DNA from: Rhyzopertha dominica
Taxonomy: Eukaryota > Arthropoda > Insecta > Coleoptera > Bostrichidae
NCBI GenBank assembly: GCA_025024175.1
Contig: QCXZ01000086.1
Span: 22,162,245-22,226,244 of the forward strand
Direction: 5' to 3'
DNA length: 64,000 nt
The notes under the pieces are model-generated. The model saw only the letters and a program-made list of their open reading frames with translations. It was not told the origin of the DNA and did no database searches. Shown piece by piece: positions 11,290 to 21,562 of this stretch. The first letter of the stretch is position 1; every line of letters starts with the position of its first letter. The position numbers and the translations under genes were made by a program.

Positions 11290-12421
11290 GGTTGCGATTA
11301 TGAGCTAATGTGGGCCAAATTGTCTTACTTTGGACTTACTGCAATCGCATGCAGACTTTTTGTGTCTTACTTTAAAGACCGCTTCCAAATAGTTCGAGTT
11401 AATGGCCTTCTTTCTGATAAATTGCCTGTTACTAGTGGTGTGCCCCAAGGGTCAGTAGTGGGACCCCTTCTATATTTAATATATACTTCCGATATATTTT
11501 GCCGTGTTAAATTTTGAAATATTCTAGGATATGCTGATGACACTCAACTGTACCTGTCCTTCAAGATGTGCGATACAACTATCGCATGCGAGCAGCATAA
11601 TTGCGATCTCGACTCTTATCTCTAAATACAGCATAGACCCAACCAAATTCTGATGAATGTAAGGTCATATGCTTTGCCCCTGCTGCAATATCTCAGTTGG
11701 TTAAATCACAAATGAGTATAGCTATTGAAGGTGTATCCATCAATACATGTTCTGAAGTTAAAAACCTTGATTTAATATTCGGAGATCTGCGCTTTGATAC
11801 CCACGTCTCTTTACTCATTAGAAAATGTTATTTCTCGTTCTCAAACTGCTATACAGGAACATGGATATAATTTACTTCAAAACTCGCAAAAAGCTTGCCG
11901 AAACCTTAGTCCTGTCATTGCTTAACTATGGTCTAGTGGTTTTCTTTCCATGTTTAAACTCAAGAACACATAATCAGATCCAGATGATCCAGAACAGTTG
12001 TTGTCGCTTTATATACAGTGTAAGAAAGTTTGATCATGTTTCTGCCACGATCAATGACCTTAAGAGACTGAAAATGTCTAATGTCTACCGTTTACAGTTG
12101 CTTTCCCTGGTACATAGAGTACTGCTTACACATTTTCCGTCGTATCTAAGAGAGAAATTGAAATTTAGAAGTAGTGTTCACCAGCTTGGGTTGCGCTTCA
12201 CCTCCTCGTCACTCGATATGCCTAAATATTGTACGTCATTATTTTTCAGGTCCTTTACGTATAACGCTGTAACATTTTTACGTCTATGACTGATATGTTC
12301 TCTTTTTTTTGTTATCTTACCTTTAATTTTACACATTTCTGTTCACAGGTTAAGTAAAATAGTAATGCTAGACTTCGCCTGTGTATATGATTATTCAATA
12401 AAGCCGCATTATTATTATTAT
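11290..12421 (+). pseudogene. CR1-like LINE, 3' half with (ATT)n tail
   Basis: The RT begins at WAKLSYFGL, then SYFKDRFQIVRVNG and SGVPQGSVVGPLLYLIYTSD (11308-11514). After a frameshift comes GYADDTQLYLSF, so the catalytic YADD survives. After further shifts come the KNLDLIFGDLRFDTHVS-like block and the C-terminal thumb region (11825-12289, 154 residues, with SCCRFIYSVRKFDHVS and LTHFPSYLREKLKFR). The end is a polyadenylation-like ATAAAG followed by CCGC(ATT)n at 12399-12421. The same tail type closes the copies at 30.1 and 53.0 kb. The 5' half, with the endonuclease, is missing. Confidence 0.85.
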
Positions 12422-12469
12422 ATCGATGGCATAGGATAAGCTACTCCGTAAGCAGGATGAAATAAATCA

Positions 12470-12561
12470 TCTGCTGTGGTCANTCCACTCCCACCCTACA
12501 ACCGGTTTCGCCCTATTGGGGCTCGTCAGGCAGGGGTAGAGAGTAAATTGACCACAGCAGA
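12470..12561 (-). ncRNA. Type I hammerhead ribozyme, minus strand
   Basis: On the minus strand all core parts occur in order. CUGACGA is at 12529-12523. Stem II is GCCC/GGGC with loop CAAUA (12522-12510). GAAA is at 12509-12506. Stem III is the palindrome ACCGGU (12506-12501), followed by U17 at 12500, so cleavage is predicted between 12500 and 12499. Stem I pairs GUAGGG (12499-12494) with CCCUGC (12535-12530). An outer stem pairs TCTGCTGTGGTCA with TGACCACAGCAGA over 13 bases, across an internal loop. The minimal stem III fits hammerheads of Penelope-like elements and animal retrozymes. One base (12483) is N. Activity is inferred, not shown. Confidence 0.85.
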
Positions 12562-12564
12562 ACG

Positions 12565-12980
12565 TCGCTTTAACTGCAGAGGGCGGACTGGTGTATTAAT
12601 TCAATTTCTAAAAAATTAAAGATAATGTTGTAACTTGTAGGGCATGGATAGCATTCTTTATTTAAATATCTGAAGTTCAAGCTGCTGTAGATGGAGTATT
12701 CTATTCTACGGTTTTCATATCATTCGGTTTCTTTTTAAAAAATAGCGACTGACTACATTCAAGTGAAGCCTCGTGCTTCCCAGCTTTGATATTTGGGTGT
12801 GTTCACTAGTTATAAAATATAAACTTTTATACATTAAAAAAGAGTACTTAATTAATTAAGTGTGTATCTGTATCCATAATGCTGCAAAAAAATTTTTAAC
12901 CAATATAAATTGGTTACAACTTCTCAGTGCGCAACGTGGCAACAACGCAGTTTTAAGACAAGCTCAGATTGACTAGGACT
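12565..12980. other. A+T-rich non-coding stretch
   Basis: Lies between the hammerhead and the left inverted repeat of the YqaJ/SWIM remnant. It contains a TTAATTAATTAA-like tract near 12848 and no coding signal. Confidence 0.4.
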
Positions 12981-12984
12981 GGCT

Positions 12985-13766
12985 GTGACGCATCACCCCA
13001 TGTAAACAAGATAGCGTCCGCTACTTTCCGCATTTCGTTTGCGTTATTAGTTATGTGTGAGAGTGTTCTCGTTTGTTTTTTTTTGTGAATTCAACAATAT
13101 GTCGTCGGAATGCTTTGTTAAAGCGGCTTCGAACAATTTGCCGGCTGTAGATATGTTTATAGTCACCGATTTTATCAAGAGCGACCCACGTTTTAATGCT
13201 GCCGAAATCAAAGGCGCTAAAGCAGCAGTATAAGTAATTAATAAAGCAGCTTAATCTGCAATTTAATACATTATGGATCATTGATATTTTGAACGAAATG
13301 CATCTTTTGTCTAGTGCAAGTCGTGAGCAACACGGAGATGCAGCTATAAGGTTATTTTCAGGTGAAGCGAGAGGGGCCTATATGTATACTGCAGTCCAAG
13401 ATATGCCCGGAACACAAAGTTCGTGCAAAAAATTATGCAGTTACTCTAAGTCTCACAACAGTAAAATGTAGATTTTGTCTTGGTCATATCCCTTCTGGCT
13501 GCTTTAAACCATCTCCGTTTGCGTTCGTAGTCTCCGGGTACACTTACGAATATTTTGTTGAGACTATTGACGGATGTATTTGAAATTTGAACACTGGCAC
13601 AAAGCACCATCTGCTGTTAGCTTCTGGTTTGTACATGCTTAAACATTCTCCCAGTTGTTAGGAGGTGTCCGTTAAAAGCAAGAAAACAACTCGTTTCACT
13701 CGGCACAATCAAAGGCACGTAGGTAACATAACCTATATTCTTTGTTTACATGGGGTGCTACGTCAC
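12985..13766 (+). mobile_element. Inverted-repeat-bounded unit carrying a YqaJ/SWIM gene remnant
   Basis: A 25-base left sequence (GTGACGCATCACCCCATGTA plus AACAA, 12985-13009) matches the reverse complement of 13742-13766 at 23 of 25 positions. The space between holds the remnant at 13099-13470 and little else. This looks like a transposable unit or a gene captured by one, but I found no clear flanking target duplication and no transposase. Boundaries rest only on the inverted repeat. Confidence 0.5.
13099..13470 (+). pseudogene. YqaJ/SWIM-domain-type insect protein remnant
   Basis: Exon-like part 1 (ATG at 13099) reads SNNLPAVDMFIVTDFI and DPRFNAAEIKGAKAA, then stops. Part 2, from about 13315, reads SREQHGDAAI, then after a frameshift VKREGPICILQSKICPEHKV and RAKNYAVTLSL. 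From memory, the order and motifs fit a family of insect proteins with a SWIM-like zinc site followed by a YqaJ recombinase-type domain, which is often multi-copy. A GTAATT donor near 13236 and a TTTTGTCTAG acceptor at 13305-13314 bracket an 80-base gap, as expected of a small insect intron. The Cys/His SWIM site and the nuclease are missing. Confidence 0.6.
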
Positions 13767-13769
13767 ACC

Positions 13770-14756
13770 GTCTCCATCCCGGGACACTGCGTTTGTGTGG
13801 TCAATTTTTATATTAGAACTTCAGAACGGTTTTTTTTCGAAAACTGGTGCTAGAAAAATTTTGAAATTTTTAGGACGAAACAAGGGTGCTCCAAATATAC
13901 ACATGGCATGATTTCTAGAAAATGTGAAAACACCCATTTCTAATATACTTACTGGTTATTTACATTTTCACTTTTGCAGGTTTGTAAACTTGCACAAACA
14001 TGTTCACGCCACTTCCCGTACACGTACGTGGCTTGAAAGCTGTTCCTGCAAGAGGTAGCTAACTTCATCGCGTAGAATAATCGCACTATGTGTGTAGCGT
14101 AACGTAATTATCTCCAAACACATTCTGGCCGCTGTGCCGGTCCTTAATCGAATAAATTTGCAAGACTCGAAACTTCGCCGTATCGTGCAAGTGCCCCGGC
14201 CGGAGCCTTCGGGGACAAGGGTCCGCCAAAGTCGTTCGAGTACATTATCCTGCATTTAATTGCGAACGGGCATTGGATTTCCCATCACGTTTGAAAGATT
14301 TCATTTCAAGTTCCGCCGGCGGCATTCAGCTCACGGACGGGACTGGGCATTCTTTCCAGGCCCCCGCCGGATGCCCGGTTATGTGGCATCTTTTAAAGGG
14401 TCGCCGGGAGAGAGACCCTCCGACCTTCGATTCACGAAAAACAATCGCCGCGTGCGGGAAACGCTTAAATGTGTACATACACAATCGACCGAGGACAAAG
14501 GGAAGCAGACCGCGATGACCACGCCGCTACCGGTGTTTAAGGCCGGACTAATCGCTTACATTAGCTCGAGCTCACGGCTGACCAAATTCAGCAGCGTCCA
14601 GAGGATACGCGGAACACAAAAGCATCCGCGCGAGACATTTCGCTACGGCGACCCGCTCTGTTTTCGGTACGTGTACGCGTTTTTAGGCTGTTATTGCATG
14701 ATAATGTGAAGCTTCTTGGTTGGATGGCCGTGGTTTCTTTCTTCTTCTTCTTCTTC
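13770..14756. other. Host-like stretch with an unassigned open frame
   Basis: 13770-14000 is A+T rich and 14000-14710 is GC and CpG rich. A 149-codon open frame (14260-14709 plus) overlaps a second frame on the same strand and one on the other. Its product is basic and matches no family I know, so I treat it as a chance frame in GC-rich DNA. A (TTC)n run lies at 14739-14760. Confidence 0.4.
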
Positions 14757-15110
14757 TTCAGACGTTTCGTCTACTACTGTGACAGGCATCTTCAGTGGCG
14801 AGCTTGTGATCGGACACACTAACTGCTGCTACTACAAGAGCCTTCACCTACAAGCCATCGAAATACACAAACACGGTAATAACTTCAACCGAAAGGAAGA
14901 GAAAACGAAGATCAACAAAACTTGAATTCCTGTACTTCGCAACATCCCCAGTGATTCGCCGTCGCCGCCCAACCGGAACGGTGATCCTATAAATACGAGA
15001 CAAGCAACCACCCAGCAGTTAGTGTGTTCAAAGCGACGTCTACGTCAACGACCGCAAGCTCGCCACTGAAGATACCTGTGACACTAGTAGGCGAAACATC
15101 TGGAGAGGGC
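14757..15110 (+). pseudogene. Penelope-like element 3' end, bracketed by inverted motifs
   Basis: The plus strand encodes LQAIEIHKHGNNFNRKEEKT, matching the end of the GIY-YIG endonuclease of PLEs ('REAIEIEKHxxNFNREDG'), followed by a stop and IPVLR in frame beyond it. About 130 bases downstream lies ACTGAAGATACCTGTGACAC...GGCGAAACATC (15065-15102). An inverted copy of this motif (minus-strand CTGAAGATGCCTGTCACAGT...GACGAAACGTC) sits at 14761-14800. The ORF scrap is thus framed by outward-facing copies. RT and the rest of the nuclease are missing. Confidence 0.75.
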
Positions 15111-15500
15111 AGAATAAATGCCGATCATTTGTTGCATACTTCTGGCAGAATATCTTAGCTAGATCTCTGGGATCCAAAAGTAATCAACAACTATTTTATG
15201 CATTCAGTACCTAAATTCCAATGTCTGAATAAAGTTGGTCTGTAAAAACGGCGTTGGGTAAAGATGTGCTCTGTAAGAATATACAACAGTTACACTGCGA
15301 ACACTGCCAAACTTCTGTATGTGGTAGCGACAAATACGTGAAGGGTGGCAGATGTGATAGTAATCGCATTCATCATGTGTGTAGTTCTTACAAACCTGCT
15401 GAGTTCAAAATTTTGGATAGTAACAAGTCAATCCAATGTTTGTCAATTAGGTAGCTAGGAAACAAGGTGATTGAACGTATGTGCTTTGTCTCACTTGATT
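15111..15500. other. No recognised feature
   Basis: A 66-codon plus-strand frame at 15254-15454 is Cys-rich (CEHCQTSVC) but matches nothing I can name. It could be a chance frame or a leftover of a zinc-binding protein. Confidence 0.3.
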
Positions 15501-16386
15501 TATCAGATAACTCTGACGATTGTTTCGACCAAAACGGTCATTGTCAAAGAGATAACAGCGTTATACTAAACTCAGATGTGCAAAATTTTGTTTACGTCCC
15601 CTTTTTTACAGGGGTTGTAAAGTACAGGGTTTTGAAGGCCGACTTTATAATTTCGGTAATATCAAAGGCGTACTGGACGTGGGAATTTCTATTTGTGTAT
15701 TTGCCAAATGTTTTTTCTGATGCTGAGCTTTTTTAATTTCCAAAAGTTCTAAAAGGTTCAGTTTTTTACCTTTCCTTTCGCAATGTAAAACTTTGACGTC
15801 GTTTTCATCTAAGTGATGGTTATTTCTTATGCAATGGTCAGCAAAACCTGTTGTGCATTTGTTTGAATTTATATTCGCAACATGTTCTTTAATTCTGTTT
15901 TTAATAGCTCTACCTGATTGTCNTGATTGTCATGTCACATTGCATGCANTTTATTTNGTAAATGCCGTTTTTGTNCAATTTATTGGATTTTGGCTTATTG
16001 TTAACTAGCAGACCTCCCAAANTGCACTTATTAACCTCTACTGCTTTTATTCCGAGTCTATTCAGCCTATTTTTAACACAAACACTAACTCCTTTGACAT
16101 AATTTTATTTATTTTTCATTGATGTTAGCATTGTACAGAATTCNTTGTATTCTAATTTTATATTGCNTTTTAAGTATTTGGNCCACAATTTTTGTGTCAT
16201 ATCCATTGTTAAAGGCTATTTGTTTAATTGTCGTCAATTCTTTTTCAAAAATTTCTTTTCTAAGTGGTATATTTATTAGTCTGTTTATTAAACTATAAAA
16301 CACGGGATTCTTAATCTGTAGTGATTGTAACATCTGACTGTGTTGGTTTTCTATAAATTTTATAGTCTATAGTAGCTCTGAAACTT

Positions 16387-16500
16387 CTGAGGAAGACACC
16401 GACATGAGTGTCGAAACGTCAAGGTCTAATAACCAACGTGGGAACCAGCCCGGAAAACAACATGTCATCGACAACAACCACGGAAGCCTTCAAACCAAGT
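16387..16500 (+). repeat. PLE tail repeat inserted antisense in a PLE
   Basis: CTGAGGA, A, GACAC...GTGTC, GAAA, CGTC occupy 16387-16420, followed by an ~80-base tract with AACCAGCCCGGAAAACAACA and TCATCGACAACAACC. The same tract occurs at 26147-26262 plus and, in inverted form, near 25592-25665. It replaces the segment of the host PLE where the 'RKPTHTD' block of the RT should be. Confidence 0.75.
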
Positions 16501-16761
16501 CTATTTTACTATTATTTACCGACATTGATAAGTCCAGAAAATGAAGAACTCCATCCTTTTCTTTTTCTAGGGTAAATTGAATCTTTTTATTTATTATATA
16601 TACCTGCCCGTCAGTTCCCGTCCAAATACAAAAAATATCATCAACATATCTAGTCCAGAATAACACATTTTTAATAATTTTATTTTTCTTTGCAAAAAGC
16701 TTCTCTTCGAAATTTGACATGAAAATTTCGGCCAAGACTGGAGGTAAAACCAGTTTTATGC

Positions 16762-16853
16762 CATGATGTCTGCATTGACCTAAACTGCACTGATGAGCTG
16801 TAAGCGAAATATATCTATTTGTAGTTGGTTGCGGTGCAGACAGCACAGACATG
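16762..16853 (+). ncRNA. Decayed type I hammerhead ribozyme
   Basis: A sister of the hammerhead at 45612-45717: both share ACCTAAACTGCACTGATGAG and AGACAGCACAG. Parts are AACTGCA (16783-16789), CTGATGA (16790-16796), shortened stem II GCT/AGC with loop GTA (16797-16805), GAAA (16806-16809), stem III ATA/TAT with loop TATC, H17 = T (16819), and TGTAGTT (16820-16826) pairing with AACTGCA through one G-U pair. An outer GTCTGCA/TGCAGAC stem remains. Stem II has lost four bases compared with the 45.6-kb copy, so activity is doubtful. It lies antisense within the PLE RT frame. Confidence 0.75.
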
Positions 16854-17119
16854 CATTTTTGTAGTAGTTTAGGGTTGTCGACAACAATTCTTTTAGAGGA
16901 GGTGTAGAAGGCCAGAACAACCACCATTTACGGAGTAAGGCTAAGAATATTGCATTGCTCTTCTACTGGCGTTTCGATAATTAAGGGCCAAACAGTGACA
17001 TGTTTGGTATCAGTCTGGAGTAGAATTTTCTGATATAACATAATCTCGTAACCCATTTCATATGCCTGCTTTGATAATGGAGAAAACGACAAGAACGTAA
17101 AGCAGTGTCTCAACGCCAA

Positions 17120-18600
17120 CTACTTGAAAAATCTTAACAGCAGTCCGAGGGCATGAAGTTGCGCCCTAATTCACCCCAGCCGTATATTACTCGAACTTTT
17201 GCGCCACCCCGTACGTGCGGCGGTTGACGCCGAAAGTTGCTTTCGTGTTTTCAGCGAAATAAGGCCCATAAATTATAACTGCAAGGATGAACCGTCCTGA
17301 AAGGAAATCAGGCGAGCCCGAGCGAACTGTGCACAGTACACAACAAGGTTGTGTTAACTCCGCCGCAACCGAGGCCTCGGCACGTGCCCCGCTGAAAATA
17401 TGCTACACATTTTAATTAATTACGCCCTCTCTCTCGAAATATAAAGGGCGAAAAAGACGAAACTAATTAACTGCGGTTAACGCGAGACGGGCACGTCGAA
17501 CAATCGGGGAAATTATTCTGAAGTATTTCGCCCGGGAGATGTACGGACGATTAATGACGCCGTTGTAAAGACAACTTTACGACGCGATTTAAAATTTAGC
17601 CGCGCCGGCTAATGATGTAGCGGAATGCGTTAATTCGGTCCGTGACCGACTTACGTTTTTGCCCCGTCAAAATCTTAATATGTCTAATTTATCAAGGCGT
17701 CTCCTTGATAACGAGGCGGGCCGACGCGGGGGCCGAACAAAAAGCGATGTTAACAAAGGGTTGCGAATTACCTCCACGTGTCGGCGCCCGCAAAAAAAGT
17801 TACTCTTCCAGCACGGTCCGATTACATCGTTTAATAATGTAGCAAACTGCTCGGCGTACCGTGAAAACTGGACAATTAAATAATCATGCGAGGGCGCGTT
17901 TACTGACCGCAAATCATTATCATTACCCTTTTTCAAACGTACGAATTAACCGCGAATGCATGCCGATACGGCTCATTAAAATTGCACAGCGCCCTGTTTA
18001 TCCTGCCGGCACATTCTTTATTCATGAACAAGCCCGTCGAGCCTAAACAAACCGAACTGAAGAACGGGGCAACGAAAGCCGAGAGGCGGCTGAAAAAATT
18101 CACGGTAATTAACCGCTTCGCCCGTTCATTACCGTACGCAAACACACGTACTGGCCCGAACGTTATACGCGAATACTTTCGCTGAAAGGAAAAACGCTCC
18201 CCCGCCTGAAAAAGTCCGAACCGCCCGCGCTGGAAACGCTAAATTCGATTTCGCGGGAGCGAAACTGCATTCAAAACACTACGCGAAACCGCGGATTACC
18301 CCCGACAGAAAACGCAAGGTCAACCAATCAGAACATCACGTGAACATAACAGACCAGTGGAATAGCGAAAAATAATTCCAAATGTATTCAGACATTTGTA
18401 ATAGATTATTTAGAATCCCATTTTACTAAGCTCTTAGAGGTCCGCAAATTATTTAAAAATATATTAATTGCATAATTTATTGAGGTTTCTTTTTTGTAGA
18501 AAATTGCAAGCATTTAGTAACTTTGAGGAAATTTAGATTTGATTATTAAGTCAGTAAACTGCTCCAAAATGGGCANTAATAAAAATATATATAAAAATTA
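17120..18600. other. GC-rich host-like island
   Basis: 17150-18330 is one of the longest G+C- and CpG-rich blocks. It holds overlapping chance frames on both strands (for example 17667-17936 minus and 17933-18145 minus) and many TTAATT-type motifs. I recognise no protein or repeat. 18330-18600 turns A+T rich before the mariner copy. Confidence 0.4.
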
Positions 18601-18604
18601 TATA

Positions 18605-20310
18605 CAGGGTCGCTACAAAGTATGAACCCAACAGGATATTTCAGGTTCTGTTCGACCAATTTTGGGTAATTAAAATGCATTTTCTAGATTTTTTGCAATT
18701 CCGTGTCAGCTCTAGTTTCCGAGNTATGGGCGGAAGTTGCATTTTTTAAATGGGAAAGGGGGGTCAAAAGACACGTCATTGAAAAGGATATTTTTCCTGA
18801 CTTCAAAAATTTATCACACTTGTACAATGTATTGCTTCTGAGTTGAGAAAAGTGTAAATACAATAAATGAGCCTGACAAAGAACGAAAAGAATAAAAACA
18901 ACTTTCTTTATTGCCAAACTGGATTAAAAAAGCCAGGTATTGCCATTTTTCCTTGGCTAGTGATAATTTTCGGCTAGTTTGATCAATTTATTGCGATTCG
19001 GGTACCCTAAAATAAGAAAGAAAAACATGATTCCGTGAAAAATGCAGTATCCTTTTAAATTTATATTACAGAAAATGCTCAAATTGTTCCCCATCTACTT
19101 CTTGGCAGTAATACAGCCTTGAGTTCTTTGTAGCATATTTGGAGGTAAGTTCTGAATTTCTGCCCTGATTGGTCCTTTTAAATCTTCTGCATTATGTCAT
19201 CAAGTGCTGTCAGATCAGGGGAACGTGCTGGGCCTTCTATCGTTCCGCGCCTACCAATCCATCTATCTGTAAATATCGCATTCGAATATCCACGAACGTT
19301 GACTGTAAAATGGGGCGGTGCACCATCTTGCTGAAACTATATCTGTTCAGAAGGACGCGCAGCATTTTCACGATTAGGGAACAGAAGTTTTGGTATGATG
19401 CGTTCGTGCAAAAGCTGTAAATACTTGACCGCGTTCAAATTTCCATCGATGAAAAAAAGCCAAATAATGTGCTCACTGATAATACCACACCAGACATTCA
19501 CTTTCTGAAGGTCTTGTGTGTGGACTTATTCCATCCAATGTGGATTTGTGTCCTACCAATAAATATCTTCAATTATGTCTATTCACATTACCATTGAGGC
19601 AAAAAGTCGCTTCATCAGAAAACATAACGCAATGTCTTCATCTATAATGTTCATAGCAGTTTCGCAAAATTCTATTCTACGATCGAAATCATCTTCGCTC
19701 AGCTCTTGCAATATGTATGGATGAAACTACTCTTTTTTTCAAAATTTTCTGAACAGATCTTCTGCTAATATGGTGAGTGAGAGCACACTGTTGTACGAGA
19801 CACTTGGGATTCTCTTGCACATCTAGAAGGACATTCAAACTACTTTCCTCACTCGTAGCAACCTTTGTACGTCCTGGTTCTTGACGATTTTTAACACCGC
19901 CGGTTTCGTCAAAACGTTGCAATGTTTTAATAACTGTTGATCTGGTAATTGGTTCGCGATCTTCATGAATTGCATTGTAGAGTGCAACTACTTCCGAATA
20001 ACTTCGCCTTCTATCTCCATAACCAATCATCATCAAAATTTCGATGCGATCATGTTCAGTTAACTGAGGCATTGCGATTGCAAATAGATAACAAAGTGAA
20101 TGAAAATTATCGCCAGTGACGAAGAAAATGGAGACACCTGGAATTTTTGGTCTTACTTAGCGGTAACGAATATTTTTTTGCAAGACCCAAATTTGTTATC
20201 ACACTTTTCTCATCTCAGAAGCAATAATTGGTACAAGTGTGATATATTTTTGAAACCAGGAAAAAATATCCTTTTTAATGATGTGCCTTTTGACTACCCT
20301 TTCCATTTGA
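18605..20310 (-). mobile_element. Mariner element of the DD41D (rosa-like) type, copy B
   Basis: The left end is intact: TA at 18603-18604 then CAGGGTCGCTACAAAGTATG, the consensus terminus. The transposase is on the minus strand. The long right terminal repeat (from about 20150) is cut off near 20306 before its end. The TA target and terminus match Tc1/mariner insertion. Confidence 0.88.
19180..20072 (-). pseudogene. Broken mariner transposase, copy B
   Basis: The first 127 codons (20072-19689) are open: MPQLTEHDRIEILMMIGYGD, TRSTVIKTLQRFDETGGVKN and HHISRRSVQKILKKRVV, two helix-turn-helix-like units. Further on the frame breaks several times. The FQQDGAPPHF motif (second Asp) is preserved at about 19310-19330, but its Trp codon before FQQD is now TAG. 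The third Asp lies 41 residues later in SPDLTALD, giving the DD41D spacing of the rosa group. Sequence after LD is deleted. Nuclear cut-and-paste transposase in origin; inactive now. Confidence 0.88.
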
Positions 20311-21105
20311 ACAAATTGCGGACGAAACGTGGAACTTATTCCAAAATCAGACGCGGTCTAACTCAAAAAGATTAATATTTTAAACTAATTCTGGCCTCTT
20401 ACAAATAAATTCCACTTTAACAGAAAGTACGGGTGAGTTAAAGAAAAAAATTGTTCTAAATACAATTTGAGGCACTTTCTTGTTGTATACCGTTTAATAC
20501 ATTGGTAAGATGGTAGACGTGCCGTACACAGAGTTTGTCTCGACCTACGCATGCAGAAAGAAATGCAGCTCCGTTTAAAAAAAAAGAATCTAACCCCGAG
20601 CGCCCACAGCAGCGAGAATAAATTCGATTTCGCAGGAACGAACTGCATTCAAAACAGTGGGGGATTACCTGAAACTGAGGTTTAAAGCCGCGAAATTTTC
20701 CCGATACGTGCAGCTAGAATCGTTTCAGGGCTTTACATGGGAGAATGCGCGACTTTCAGGGACACAAAGACCCACTTATTGTAAAACGTTATGCAGGTCT
20801 ATTCGGGACCCTGGGCAGAAGTGGGTGGACTTTATTATTGAAGTACTGAAAACATTTGGTTGCTGTATCGTTACTAATTACACAGATTTATGTCATAGGT
20901 TCCCACTTCTTGGTAATTTAGTTATTAAGGACAAGGACTGTCACCAGAATTATACTCTTAACAATGCTTTAAAACCAAGTGTAATAGTTATATACTTGAT
21001 AAAATGTACAGTTTTAACTTTTCAACATTCTTCATTTATATATATTATATTTAAGGAGAAGAGAATTAATGACGACCTGGTTACCTACAAAAATTTTACA
21101 GGAAA
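20311..21105. other. Non-coding stretch
   Basis: No element was recognised before the RTE-like motif. The open frame that begins at 20657 is only credible in its last third, so I do not extend the RT fragment upstream. Confidence 0.4.
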
Positions 21106-21109
21106 AAAG

Positions 21110-21560
21110 AAAATTGAGACAAAGCAATATGTGAAAATTACCGAGGAATCGCACCGTTCAACTTATAAAATTTTGCCGCGCTGCATTAAAAATAGATGCA
21201 CTGCTAAAATGAACGACATTTTAGGGGAATACCAGTATGGTTTTAGAAAAGGGTGGGGTGTAATAGATCGGACATTTATACTGCGTGAAGTCCAAGCTGA
21301 AAGTAATGAGTACCAAGTAGAGTCACTTGTTATTCATAGATTTTAGACAAGCTTAGGATAGAGTAATGAGGTCGGCCCTTTTTCAAGCCTTTTCACTGTT
21401 GGGAGTAAGTGATAAGCTAATAAGACTTGTAAAATGACGCTTAAAAGTACAGAAAAGAAAGTAGGGATAAATGGAAGTACATCAGAAAAATTTGCACTTG
21501 AGAGAGATTTAAGACAAGGCTATCTTTTGTCTCCAATCTTGTGTAACTTCTACAGGTCAT
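21110..21560 (+). pseudogene. RTE-like LINE RT fragment
   Basis: Plus strand: STYKILPRCIKNRCTAKMND, ILGEYQYGFRKGWGVIDRTF and ILREVQAESNEYQVESLVIH match the 'YRGISLLxxxYKIL...ILGEYQxGFRKGRSTIDxIFxLRQI' region of RTE-type and related endonuclease-reverse transcriptases. After a break come VGINGSTSEKFALERDLRQG and YLLSPILCNF, which match the 'GLRQGDxLSPxLFN' block. The YADD block is absent, and the sequence runs directly into a PLE at 21563. Confidence 0.75.
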
Positions 21561-21562
21561 GA

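Larger units (their letters stand above)
15505..17119 (-). pseudogene. Penelope-like element, RT and GIY-YIG relic
   Basis: Minus strand. The RT part at 16927-16490 ends with PPVLAEIFMSNFEEKLF, WTRYVDDIFCIWTGTDG (catalytic YVDD present) and IQFTLEKEKDGVLHFLDLS. After an interruption (16370-16500), 16333-16109 reads YSLINRLINIPLRKEIFEKE and IKQIAFNNGYDTKIV, the thumb part. Then a frame-shifted GIY-YIG region (about 15960-15620) reads QSGRAIKNRIKEHVANINSN and FADHCIRNNHHLDENDVKVL. A tail motif follows at 15548-15521. The piece at 17119-16928 is open but I cannot align it. The RT frame also contains a decayed hammerhead (16762-16853). Order and motifs identify a PLE; it is dead. Confidence 0.85.

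Noticed and set aside
14260..14709. 149-codon open frame as a gene
   Set aside because: It lies in CpG-rich DNA with other long chance frames on both strands and shows no known domain. Kept only as a note.
20657..21105. Extending the RTE-like RT upstream to the ATG at 20657
   Set aside because: The first 150 codons do not resemble RTE endonuclease or RT. Only the part from about 21110 on does.
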